A stretch of DNA of 55,736 bases from Streptomyces roseus (GTDB lineage: Bacteria > Actinomycetota > Actinomycetes > Streptomycetales > Streptomycetaceae): assembly GCF_001044425.1 (NCBI RefSeq), contig NZ_LFML01000098.1:8895-64630 (forward strand), given 5' to 3'. Of this stretch, positions 47,833 through 55,680 are shown one piece after another. The translations under genes and the position numbers were made by a program. Numbering within the stretch: the first letter of the stretch is position 1; every line of letters starts with the position of its first letter. The notes beneath the pieces are model-generated. The model had not been told where the DNA came from. It saw only the letters and a list, made by a program, of their open reading frames with translations, and made no database searches.

Positions 47833-48551
47833 GCGGCCTCGCGGCCGTCCTGTTCGACATGGACGGCACCCTCGTCGACACCGAGGTGCTGTGGTGGCGG
47901 TCCACCGAGCGCGTCGCGCGCGGTCTCGGGCACGAACTCACCGGCGCGGACGCCCCCGAGGTCGTGGGGCGCGCCGTCGAGGACACCGCCGCCCACCTCG
48001 TACGGGTCTGCGGAGGGGGAGACCCGTACGCGGTGGCGCGGTCGCTGACCTCGGACTTCTTCCGCGCGGTGGAGGCGGGGGCGCCGATGCGGCCCGGAGC
48101 CCAGCGCCTGCTGACCGCCCTCGAAGCCGAGGGCGTGCCCTTCGCCCTGGTCAGCGCCTCCCCGCGGCTGGTCGTCGACTCGGTCGTCGGCGGTTCGCTG
48201 GCGCACGTCCCGTTCGCGTTCACGCTGTCCGCCGACGACACGGACCGGACCAAGCCGCACCCGCAGCCCTACCGGAGCGCCGCCGAGCGGTTCGGCGCCG
48301 ACGTGCGGGACTGCGTGGCGGTGGAGGACTCGCCCGACGGCGCGGCCTCCGCGGAGGCCGCCGGATGCGGGGTACTGGTGGTCCCGTCGCTGCTGGAGGT
48401 GCCGGCCTCGCCCGTACGCACCTTCGCGCGGTCCCTGGAGGACGTCACCGTGGAGCTGCTGCGGGCCTGCCTCGGCGGCGGCGTACCGCGCCAGGACCGC
48501 CCGGGGGCTCAGGAGTCCAGGCCGAGCAGCCCCTCGACGCCCTCCACGTAG
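47829..48551 (+). CDS. HAD-superfamily phosphatase of the ABC operon
   Basis: 240 aa. Motif I is LFDMDGTLVDT (nucleophile Asp11 region), motif II is VSAS, motif III region TKPHPQPYRSAA, and motif IV VEDSPDGA. The cap helices suit the beta-phosphoglucomutase/2-deoxyglucose-6-phosphatase branch, so a small phosphorylated metabolite is the likely substrate. GTG 47829 overlaps the ATPase stop. The C-terminal about 20 residues (after LGGGVPRQ) are low complexity and lie over the convergent gene at 48509, a 43-base tail overlap. Confidence 0.88.
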   Translation: MSGLAAVLFDMDGTLVDTEVLWWRSTERVARGLGHELTGADAPEVVGRAVEDTAAHLVRVCGGGDPYAVARSLTSDFFRAVEAGAPMRPGAQRLLTALEAEGVPFALVSASPRLVVDSVVGGSLAHVPFAFTLSADDTDRTKPHPQPYRSAAERFGADVRDCVAVEDSPDGAASAEAAGCGVLVVPSLLEVPASPVRTFARSLEDVTVELLRACLGGGVPRQDRPGAQESRPSSPSTPST

Positions 48552-48991
48552 GCGGCCGTCGGGGTGCCGGGAGCGGTGGCCGCCGCGTGGCGCAGCGAGG
48601 GCAGGCCGGCGCGGACGAACGCCGCGCACTGCCCGTACAGCCCGGCCTCGTGCGAGGACCCGTCGTCCTCGGTGCCGAGCAGTGCCAGCAGGGTCCACAG
48701 CAGCGCCTCGCGGGTGGCCAGCCGCGGCGGGCCCGCCGACCACACAGCCAGCAGCACCCCGCACACCGCGGGGGCGGGCGGGTGCAGGCGGCCGGACAGA
48801 AAGGCGTGTCCCTCCAGAGCACGGAACGCGGCGGGATGCCCCTCGGCCGCCGCCCACAGGGTGTCCACGAGATGCCCCGCATCGCGGCCGCAGCCGCAGG
48901 CGATCGCCTCCCACTCGTGCCGGCCGATCTGCGCCTCCACCGCGTCGGGCACCAGGGGGCTGGTGCGCGGTGTGTTGTCCGTCCCTCTCAT
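48509..48991 (-). CDS. Hypothetical helical protein, 160 aa
   Basis: No family recognised. It is mostly alpha-helical, with motifs HEWEAIACGCGRDAGHLVDT, ALEGHAFLSGRLHPPAPAVC and REALLWTLLALLGTEDD. Several Cys (CGCG, and single residues further on) could bind metal but do not form a standard motif. ATG 48991 starts MRGTDNTPRTSPLVP. Its 3' end overlaps the end of the HAD gene by 43 bases on the other strand. Coding character is good. Confidence 0.72.
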   Translation of the reverse strand: MRGTDNTPRTSPLVPDAVEAQIGRHEWEAIACGCGRDAGHLVDTLWAAAEGHPAAFRALEGHAFLSGRLHPPAPAVCGVLLAVWSAGPPRLATREALLWTLLALLGTEDDGSSHEAGLYGQCAAFVRAGLPSLRHAAATAPGTPTAAYVEGVEGLLGLDS

Positions 48992-49131
48992 GCGAGCAGT
49001 ATGGGGATCGGGAACCGGCCCTGACCAGGGGGCTCCGCGAGTCGGAACGGGCCTGTGACCAGGGCCCGGTTCCGGCCGCGGATCTTGGCCGGAACCGGAT
49101 CACGGGGGCCTTCGTCTGAGACCCCGTGTGG

Positions 49132-50211
49132 ATGAAACGAAGAATCGCCGCCCTGCTGCTGGTCCTGCTCGCGACGCAGCTGGGATCCCTGATCAGCCCG
49201 GCGTACGCGTGCGGCTGCGGGGCGATGATCCCCGAGGGCTACGCCCGGATCGGCGTGGAACGCGAGACCTCCGTCGTGCGGTTCGACGGCCGTACGGAAC
49301 AGATCGTGATGCGGTTCGTGGTCCGCGGCGACGCCCGGCGGGCGGCGTGGATCATGCCCGTACCGGGGCGGGCGACGGCGGAGCTGGGCGACGCGGAGGT
49401 GTTCCGTCAGCTGACCTGGCTGACCCGGCCCGAGTACAGGACGCGCACCTACTTCTGGCCGCGCGACCGGGACTGGCCGTTCTCCTCCACCACGGGCGAC
49501 TCCGTGGGCGCCGCACTGCCCGGCGCGGCGGATTCCGCGGTGGGCGTCGTCGGCCGTGAACAGCTCGGCGACTTCGACGTCGCGCGCCTGACCGCGACCG
49601 ACCCGGACGCGCTGCGCACGTGGCTGGGGGCCAACGGCTTCGCACTGCCCGACGAGCTCTCCACCGAGCTGAAGCCGTACGTGGACCAGAGGTGGGAGTA
49701 CGTCGCCGTACGGCTCGCGCCCCGCGACCCCGGCAAGATCCTCAGGGGCACCCTCGACCCGCTGAGGATCCGCTTCGACAGCGAGCGGCTGGTCTACCCC
49801 ATGCGGCTGTCCAAAACGGCCAAGACCCCGCAGTCCCTCGGCCTGTACATCCTGGCCGACCACCGGATGGAGCCGGCCTCCCCGATCGGCGGCGCCGAGC
49901 CGAAGGTCACCTTCGCGGGCGAGGTCGCCCCCGAGGGCGCTCTGGCCGCCCTCACCGGCGGCAGGCGGACGTTCCTGACCGCGATCGACCAGGAGTTCCC
50001 GGAGCCTGCCCGCATCGACGGGGACCACGAGCTGCGGGCCACGGCCGCCGACACCCCGTACCGCAAGGTGATCTACCACGGGGAACTGCTCACCGTCGGC
50101 GGGATCCCGGCCTGGCTGCTGACCGTCGCGGCCGTCCTCCTCGCCCTCGCGACCGCCCTGTTCATCCTCCGCCGCCGCAACTCCCTTACCAGGCACGGCT
50201 GGAGCGCCTGA
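49132..50211 (+). CDS. DUF2330 exported membrane-anchored protein
   Basis: 359 aa. A signal peptide (MKRRIAALLLVLLATQLGSL, ending SPAYA) is followed at once by CGCG, the cysteine pair typical of DUF2330, then a large extracytoplasmic beta-rich domain (RIGVERETSVVRFDGRTEQI, VMRFVVRGDARRAAWIMPVP). A C-terminal membrane helix (PAWLLTVAAVLLALATALFI, about 325-344) leads into a basic tail. Function unknown. The start is uncertain between GTG 49126 and ATG 49132; ATG gives the better signal peptide. Confidence 0.85.
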   Translation: MKRRIAALLLVLLATQLGSLISPAYACGCGAMIPEGYARIGVERETSVVRFDGRTEQIVMRFVVRGDARRAAWIMPVPGRATAELGDAEVFRQLTWLTRPEYRTRTYFWPRDRDWPFSSTTGDSVGAALPGAADSAVGVVGREQLGDFDVARLTATDPDALRTWLGANGFALPDELSTELKPYVDQRWEYVAVRLAPRDPGKILRGTLDPLRIRFDSERLVYPMRLSKTAKTPQSLGLYILADHRMEPASPIGGAEPKVTFAGEVAPEGALAALTGGRRTFLTAIDQEFPEPARIDGDHELRATAADTPYRKVIYHGELLTVGGIPAWLLTVAAVLLALATALFILRRRNSLTRHGWSA

Positions 50212-50330
50212 CCTACGCCCGTAGGGGGAGCCGGGAGGACATCCGGATCTTTGTGCGTTCTGCCAGTACGGGAGCCCCCTCGGCTTCGGTGAGACTGCCA
50301 GCCGAGACCGACCACGGGGAGGACGGCACG

Positions 50331-51071
50331 ATGAGCGGACAGCAGTACGACGGGATCGGCGAGGCGTTCGAGGGGTTCAAGTCCCTGCCGATGATGCGGT
50401 ACGGGGAGGTGCCCAGCTTCCTGGGCCTGGTGGGGGACGTGCGCGGCAGGTCGGTCCTGGACCTGGCCTGCGGAACCGGTTTCTACAGCCGGGAGTTCAG
50501 GCGGCGCGGCGCCGCGGACGTCCTCGGCGTCGACATCTCCGTCGAGATGATCGCCGCCGCGCGGGAGATCGAGCGGCGCGAACCGCTGGGCCTGCGCTAC
50601 GAGGTCGGCGACGTGGCCGAACTGCCGTCCCTCGACAGGCGCTTCGACATCGCGCTGGGCGTGCAGTGCCTCAACTACGCCGAGGACCTGGCCACGATGG
50701 AGCGGATGTGCCGCAACATCCACCGGAGCCTCGTGCCGGGCGGGGAGTTCTTCGTGCTCGCGCAGAACCCCGACTACCGGTTCGACTGTCCGTCCCTGGA
50801 GACGTACGGGTTCCGCTGCGAGCCGGCCGGGGAGATCGAGACGGGCCGGCGCGTGCGGGTCACCGCGCTCCTCGACCCGCAGCCGATCACCATCGTCTCC
50901 TCGGCCCCGCGCCGCGAGGCCTACGAAACGTGCCTGGGGGCGGCCGGGTTCGGCGAGATCGACTGGGTCCCGCTGGAGGTCTCCGACGCCGGGATCAGGG
51001 AGTTCGGCAAGGAGTTCTGGGCGGACCTCCTCGCGTACCCGCCGCTCGCGATGCTGCGCTGCCGCGCCTGA
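50331..51071 (+). CDS. Class I SAM-dependent methyltransferase
   Basis: 246 aa. Motif I is VLDLACGTGFYSREF (about 43-57), the acidic strand is VLGVDISVEMI, and post-motif I is LGLRYEVGDVAELPSLD, then FDIALGVQCLNYAEDL. Resembles small-molecule or toxoflavin-type methyltransferases, which are very widespread. GGGGAGGA precedes ATG 50331 by 7-8 bases. It is convergent with the decayed oxidoreductase at 51075. Substrate unknown. Confidence 0.9.
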   Translation: MSGQQYDGIGEAFEGFKSLPMMRYGEVPSFLGLVGDVRGRSVLDLACGTGFYSREFRRRGAADVLGVDISVEMIAAAREIERREPLGLRYEVGDVAELPSLDRRFDIALGVQCLNYAEDLATMERMCRNIHRSLVPGGEFFVLAQNPDYRFDCPSLETYGFRCEPAGEIETGRRVRVTALLDPQPITIVSSAPRREAYETCLGAAGFGEIDWVPLEVSDAGIREFGKEFWADLLAYPPLAMLRCRA

Positions 51072-51074
51072 TCC

Positions 51075-51441
51075 GCAGCCCGCCGGCCCGGCTGTACGTC
51101 GGAGAGGGTGACCAGGGCCTGGTAGGCGGTGAAGCCGGAGATCGGCAGGGCCGCGGCGCCGATGTGGTCGAGGGTGCGGGGCTCGGGGCGATCCGGTCCT
51201 CCGTGACCACCACGTGCTCGGCGTGGCTGCCGTGCGGCGGGACCGTCCAGCCGTAAACCTCCTCGCCCACCGCGAAGCGGGTCGCGCCCCGCCCGCGCCC
51301 TCCACCGCCGGACCAGGACCTCGCCGGGGGCCGGCGAGGGCCGGGGCACCCGGCCGGCACCAGCACCTCGGAGCCGACGAGGGAGTGCTGCGTGATCACC
51401 CGTGTCGTCGTCGTGCGGATCATTCCGGTCCTGTCGATCAT
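51075..51441 (-). pseudogene. Decayed quinone-oxidoreductase-like (MDR) gene
   Basis: Fragments of an NADP-dependent oxidoreductase appear in two minus-strand frames. The start (51441) reads RVITQHSLVGSEVLVPA. Then in another frame comes PAPGEVLVRR, back in the first frame RFAVGEEVYGW and HAEHVVVTEDRIAPSP, and in the second frame again LDHIGAAALPISGFTAYQAL. About 50 codons expected between GEVLVR and RFAVGEE are missing, and the catalytic Rossmann half is absent. At least three frameshifts, one internal deletion and a C-terminal truncation are needed, so it is dead. Confidence 0.8.
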
Positions 51442-51451
51442 GGAAGGGGGG

Positions 51452-52504
51452 TCAGATCCCCGCGGACGCCGCCGGGAGGATGACCGTGACCCCGTGTCCG
51501 GGCGCCGTGCCCATCGCTGCCAGGGCCGCGGGGGCCGCTTCCAGGGGGATCGTCGAGGTGACCAGCCGGTCGGGCCGCAAGGCGCCGGAGCGGACCAGCT
51601 CCATCATCGGCGGATAGGCGTGCGCGGCCATGCCGTGGCTGCCGAGGACCTCCAACTCCCAGCCGATCACCCGCTCCATCGGCAGGACCGTTTCCCCCGC
51701 CGCGGCGGGCAGCAGCCCCACCTGGACGTGCCGCCCCCGCCGGCGCAGTCCCGCGACCGAGGCGGCCGCCGTCGCCGGCGAACCCAGCGCGTCGAGCGAG
51801 AGGTGCGCGCCGCCGCCCGTCAGCTCCCGCACGGCCTCGGCCGTACCGCCCGCCCGCGCGTCCACGCAGTGCGCCGCCCCGAACTCCCGCGCCAGTTCGA
51901 GCGCTCCCGGCGCCGTGTCCACCGCGACCACCCGCGCACCGGCCGCCACCGCGACCATCACCGCGGACAGCCCCACCCCGCCGCAGCCGTGCACGGCGAC
52001 CCACTCGCCGGGCGCCACCCGCCCCCGCTGGGCCACGGCCCGGAACGCGGTCGCGAAGCGGCAGCCCAGGGCGGCGGCCGTCGCGTACGAGAGCTCCTCC
52101 GGCACCGCCACGAGGTTGACGTCGGCGTGCTCCAGGGCCACGTACCGGGCGAACGAACCCCAGTGCGTGAACCCCGGCTGCGTCTGCCACGCACACACCT
52201 GCTGCTCGCCCGCCGCGCAGTCGGCGCAGCTCCCGCAGGCGCACACGAACGGGACCGTGACCCGGTCCCCGGGCCGCCAGCCCACCACCAGGGAGCCCAC
52301 CGCCTCCACCACACCGGCGAGTTCGTGCCCGGGCACGTGCGGCAGCACGATGTCCGGATCGTGCCCCATCCAGCCGTGCCAGTCGCTGCGGCACAGCCCC
52401 GTCGCCTCGACGCGCACCACGACCCCGCCCGGGGACGGTCTCGGATCGGGCACCTCGCGGACCTCGGCCGGCCGCCCGTACCGCTCGAACACCACCGCGC
52501 GCAT
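51452..52504 (-). CDS. Zinc-dependent alcohol dehydrogenase
   Basis: 350 aa, full-length medium-chain dehydrogenase. Catalytic zinc ligands: GLCRSDWHG (Cys) and PGHELAGVV (His-Glu). The structural zinc lobe is CACGSCADCAAGEQQVC, with four Cys. The Rossmann motif is HGCGGVGLSAVMVA. It oxidises alcohols or reduces aldehydes with NAD(P). ATG 52504 follows GGAGGG by 7 bases. It lies 53 bases after the EamA gene and may be the last member of the ATP-grasp operon. Confidence 0.93.
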   Translation of the reverse strand: MRAVVFERYGRPAEVREVPDPRPSPGGVVVRVEATGLCRSDWHGWMGHDPDIVLPHVPGHELAGVVEAVGSLVVGWRPGDRVTVPFVCACGSCADCAAGEQQVCAWQTQPGFTHWGSFARYVALEHADVNLVAVPEELSYATAAALGCRFATAFRAVAQRGRVAPGEWVAVHGCGGVGLSAVMVAVAAGARVVAVDTAPGALELAREFGAAHCVDARAGGTAEAVRELTGGGAHLSLDALGSPATAAASVAGLRRRGRHVQVGLLPAAAGETVLPMERVIGWELEVLGSHGMAAHAYPPMMELVRSGALRPDRLVTSTIPLEAAPAALAAMGTAPGHGVTVILPAASAGI

Positions 52505-52557
52505 GGAACCCGCCCTCCACTCGACTGCCCGCACGCTACCCCGGGGGCGGCGCCGCG

Positions 52558-53412
52558 TCAGGGGGCGCCCGTACCCGCCCGCGCCAGGGCCACCACCCCC
52601 GCGCAGACCAGCGCGACGCCCAGCAGCTGGGGCAGCACCCACCAGCCCGACCGCAGGTGCTCCTCGTACAGCACCACGCCCAGCGCCACGCTGACGCTCG
52701 CGTCGCCCAGTGTCAGCGCCGGCTGCGAGGCGACCAGCGGCCCGCCCTGCATGGCGTGTTCGAGCAGCAGCAGGGCGCAGATGCCGGACGCCCCGAAGGC
52801 GTACGTCTGCCAGGTGGTGAGGAAGGCGACGAGGCCGCTCTCCGTCAGCACGTACACGGAGTGCTTCATCAGCGCGGCCGTGATCGCGTAGCAGACGGCG
52901 GTGGCCGCGCCGAGGCAGCCCGCCCGGGCGCGCCCCGGCGGGCGGCGCAGCCCGGCCACCGCCAGCGCCGCCACGACGGCCGCGCACGCCACGAGGGCCG
53001 GGATCCACCGGTCGGCCGGCACGTGCGTACGGTTCCCGGCGGGGGAGGCCGCGGCCATGGCCACCCCCAGCCCGGTCACGACCCCCGCCACGGCGAGCCA
53101 CAGCGCACCCGACAGCCGCTGCCGCGCCAGCAGCGAGGCGATCAGCAGTGCGAGCGGCAGCTCCAGCACGAACAGCGGCTGTACGAGGACCAGCGCGCCC
53201 GTGGCCAGCGCCGCGGCCTGCCCCGCCCCGGCCGCGATCACCGCCAGGATCCCGGCGATCCACACGGGTCGCCGCAGCAGGTCGAGGACCAGCCCGAGGC
53301 GGAAGCCCTCGCTCTGCGGCACGGTGAGTGCGGCCCGGCGCTGGAGCACGGTGGCCAGCGCGTTGCTGAGCGCCGCGAACAGCGCGAAGAGGACCGGCAG
53401 TACGACGCCCAT
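52558..53412 (-). CDS. EamA/DMT-family membrane transporter
   Basis: 284 aa with about nine to ten membrane helices, in two repeated halves as in the drug/metabolite transporter superfamily (VLPVLFALFAALSNALATVL first; LGDASVSVALGVVLYEE and LLGVALVCAGVVALARA near the end). Such proteins often export metabolites, and its place between two ATP-grasp ligases and an alcohol dehydrogenase suggests it could export their product. ATG 53412 has GAGGAT upstream; the longer frame adds an Arg-rich run that is not real. Confidence 0.88.
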   Translation of the reverse strand: MGVVLPVLFALFAALSNALATVLQRRAALTVPQSEGFRLGLVLDLLRRPVWIAGILAVIAAGAGQAAALATGALVLVQPLFVLELPLALLIASLLARQRLSGALWLAVAGVVTGLGVAMAAASPAGNRTHVPADRWIPALVACAAVVAALAVAGLRRPPGRARAGCLGAATAVCYAITAALMKHSVYVLTESGLVAFLTTWQTYAFGASGICALLLLEHAMQGGPLVASQPALTLGDASVSVALGVVLYEEHLRSGWWVLPQLLGVALVCAGVVALARAGTGAP

Positions 53413-53502
53413 CCGCCGATCCTCACGGCGCCCGCCGCGCCCCCGGCCCGCCGACACGCCCCGCGGCGCGGATTCCCCCTGTCCGGTCCCCGGCCGGAGC
53501 GG

Positions 53503-54306
53503 TCAGCGCGCGGCCCCGCCCCGGTCCAGGGCCAGCGCCGCCAGCGCCTGCGGGGCGCCGGCCTGGCCGCGGATCCCGGGAAAGGCGTTGACGTCCACGA
53601 TGAGCGGGACGCCGTCACCCGTGTCGATCAGGTCCACCCCGTACACGTCGAGCGAGAACACCTCGCCGGTGCGGCGGACCAGGTCCGCCCAGCCGGGCGG
53701 CAGTTCGGCCGGGGCCGGCGGCCGGGTCGGCCCCCGGCCCCCGGGTGCGAGTTCCGAGCGGCGCAGGGCGGCGAAGACCCGGTCCCCGATCGCCCACAGC
53801 TTGTGGTCCCAGCCGCTGTTCGGCGCGAACTCCTGGACCACGACCGGCTCCTGCGGCCAGACCCGCGCCAGCTCGCGCAGCCGGACCGCGTCGTCGACCC
53901 GGGCCACCAGGTCGGCCCGGCGGCTGTGCCGGCTCTTGACCACCAGCGGCGAGCCCGCGAAGGGCGCGCCGGCGGCCCAGTCCGCGAGCGAGCCGTACGT
54001 ACGGGTGCCCGCGAACGGCAGTCCGGCGCCCAGGGCCAGCTCCGCCATCCGGGTGCGGTCCTGGCAGAGCGCGGTGGCCGCCGCCGAGTTCAGCACCGGG
54101 GCCCCGCGCTCCTCCAGCTCCCGCGCGAGGTCCAGCGCCCGCGGCGTCCGCGCCTTCAGCAGGTACACGTCGGCCAGGGCGCCGGGGGCCGCGAGCCCCG
54201 CACCCGGATCCAGCGACTCCACCCGGTGCCCCCCGGCTTCGAGCAGCGCCGTCGCGGCGGCCAGCAGCGGATGGCCGGGTTCGGGCGTGACCAGGCAGAT
54301 CCTCAC
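53503..54306 (-). CDS. ATP-grasp ligase 2 of a tandem pair
   Basis: 267 aa. A pre-ATP-grasp domain (MRICLVTPEPGHPLLAAATA) is followed by the ATP-grasp fold: NSAAATALCQDRTRMAELAL, PLVVKSRHSRRADL (ATP-binding Lys), VVVQEFAPNSGWDHKLWAIG, and metal ligands in GVPLIVDVNAFPGIRG. RimK-like enzymes join a carboxylate to an amine through an acyl phosphate. GTG 54306 overlaps the upstream ATP-grasp stop (GTGA), so the two are coupled. The amine and acid are unknown. Confidence 0.88.
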   Translation of the reverse strand: MRICLVTPEPGHPLLAAATALLEAGGHRVESLDPGAGLAAPGALADVYLLKARTPRALDLARELEERGAPVLNSAAATALCQDRTRMAELALGAGLPFAGTRTYGSLADWAAGAPFAGSPLVVKSRHSRRADLVARVDDAVRLRELARVWPQEPVVVQEFAPNSGWDHKLWAIGDRVFAALRRSELAPGGRGPTRPPAPAELPPGWADLVRRTGEVFSLDVYGVDLIDTGDGVPLIVDVNAFPGIRGQAGAPQALAALALDRGGAAR

Positions 54307-55271
54307 AGCGCGGCCTCGCCGGCCCGCGCGGAAGCCGGCGCCGCCGGGGCCGGTGCCGCCGAAGCCCGCGCCGCGGAGGACTGCGGCGCGGGAGCCTGCG
54401 CCGGGATCGGCAGCGGAAGACCGGGAGCCGGCGGGCGGCCGACGGAGGGCGCCGCCCGGCTGCCCGTCCGGGCCAGCCCCAGCACGGCCCGCCCCACCCG
54501 GGCCGCCGCGTCCGGGACCTGACGGAAGCTCGGGAAGTCGTTCACGTCCACCACCACCGGCCCGTCCGGACCCAGCAGCACGTCCACCCCGTACAGGTCG
54601 AGCCCGTAGACCGCCCCCACCTGGGCGGCGATCGCGGCCACCTCGGCCGACAGCGGAACCCGTCGCTCCCGCACCGCCGGATCGGGGTGCAGGGGAGAGC
54701 AGCGCTCGGTGGCGAAGAGCTCCCCGCCGACCGCGTACACCTTGATGTCGGTGCCCGAGTTGGCCACGTACGGCTGGGCGATGAGCATGTGCTCGCCCGC
54801 CAGCTCCGGGAGCAGCGCTTCCAGTTCCCCGGGCGAGGACACCAGGTGCACACCCCGGCCGGAGCTGCCGTCCGCGGGCTTGACGACGAGCGGGTACTGC
54901 GCCGCCGGTACCTCCCGCAGCAGCTCCGGCCGCGCGACGGCGTACGTCGGCGGCATCGGCAGCCCGCGGATCCGGCCGATGGCCGCGGCCAGCGCCTTGT
55001 CCCGTACGCCCCGGATCGCGCGGGCGTCGTTGACGGTGGTCATGCCGGCCGCGGCGGCGGCTTCGAGCAGGGTGAGCCCCGGCCCGCCCGACACGGTCTT
55101 GAGCACCCAGGCGTCGTGCGCGCCCGAGCCCATGACCTCGTCCATGCGCAGCAGCGAGCCGCCCGGCCGCACCACGTCCACGTGGTGGCCCCATGCGGTC
55201 AGCTGCCGGATCACCTCGTTCGGCATGCCGTCGTGGCGGTAGTGCTCCTCCACCAGGAAGCAGAGCCTCAT
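54303..55271 (-). CDS. ATP-grasp ligase 1 of a tandem pair
   Basis: 322 aa. The N-terminus MRLCFLVEEHYRHDGMPNEV is a pre-grasp Rossmann-like unit. ATP-grasp residues: VNDARAIRGVRDKALAAAI, YPLVVKPADGSSGRGVHLV (glycine-rich loop with Lys), MLIAQPYVANSGTDIKVYAV, and the metal/phosphate end PVVVDVNDFPSFRQ. A long Pro/Ala tail (about 265-322) is added beyond the domain. ATG 55271 follows GGAAGG. Divergence between the two ligases (about a quarter identity by eye) argues for different substrates or sequential steps. Confidence 0.88.
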   Translation of the reverse strand: MRLCFLVEEHYRHDGMPNEVIRQLTAWGHHVDVVRPGGSLLRMDEVMGSGAHDAWVLKTVSGGPGLTLLEAAAAAGMTTVNDARAIRGVRDKALAAAIGRIRGLPMPPTYAVARPELLREVPAAQYPLVVKPADGSSGRGVHLVSSPGELEALLPELAGEHMLIAQPYVANSGTDIKVYAVGGELFATERCSPLHPDPAVRERRVPLSAEVAAIAAQVGAVYGLDLYGVDVLLGPDGPVVVDVNDFPSFRQVPDAAARVGRAVLGLARTGSRAAPSVGRPPAPGLPLPIPAQAPAPQSSAARASAAPAPAAPASARAGEAAL

Positions 55272-55490
55272 CGACCTTCCCCATATTCCCCGGACGTCCG
55301 CCGATTCCGTCCGGCGAGTTGTGACGTCACAGGATGTCATGGAGCGCAATGTGATGATCGGTCCGGATGGTGACCGGATCGGTGACACGACCCACCGGAG
55401 CGCCACCGCCGGTCACCTACGCCGGAGCCCGGGCGGCCCCCGTACTGCCGCCCGGGCTCCGGTGTGCGCCGCGGCGCCCGGCCCGTGGCC
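55272..55490. other. Promoter region of the ATP-grasp operon
   Basis: This gap upstream of the leftward operon has no convincing gene. It contains the palindrome at 55320-55331, a lower-GC stretch around 55320-55370 likely to hold the promoter, and a GC-rich segment leading to the hairpin repeat. Confidence 0.5.
55320..55331. promoter_or_regulatory. Palindrome upstream of the ATP-grasp operon
   Basis: TGTGACGTCACA is a perfect 12-base palindrome, 49 bases before the first ATP-grasp start codon. It is a good candidate operator; the half-site TGTGA recalls Crp/Fnr-type sites, but the 2-base spacing is too short for a standard one. Confidence 0.5.
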
Positions 55491-55656
55491 CTGGGCCGCG
55501 TCTTTCGGATCATGGCGGGCCCGGGGCGCCTGGCACCGCGCCTCGCGGCGTTCTCGTCGGTCGCCGACACACCACGTCGGCTTCCTCCTCGGCCTTGCGA
55601 CGCACGGCACCAGACACCCCGGGCCGATCCACCCTGATCCGAAGGAAACGGCCTAG
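55491..55656. repeat. Long-hairpin dispersed repeat, full copy
   Basis: The left arm from 55491 (CTGGGCCGCGTCTTTCGGAT...) and the right arm ending at 55656 (...CGGCCTAG) are imperfect inverted copies over about 50 bases. The centre closes with GCCGAC-ACACCAC-GTCGGC (55563-55581), so the whole 166 bases can fold on itself. The outer 40 bases of the right arm match 25152-25191 at 36 positions. Confidence 0.75.
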
Positions 55657-55680
55657 ACGAGTAAGTCCGAAGTGCTCGGG

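Noticed and set aside
55337..55610. Minus-strand open frames within the long hairpin repeat.
   Set aside because: The frames are Arg-rich products of palindromic GC-rich DNA; the inverted symmetry explains the sequence better than coding does.
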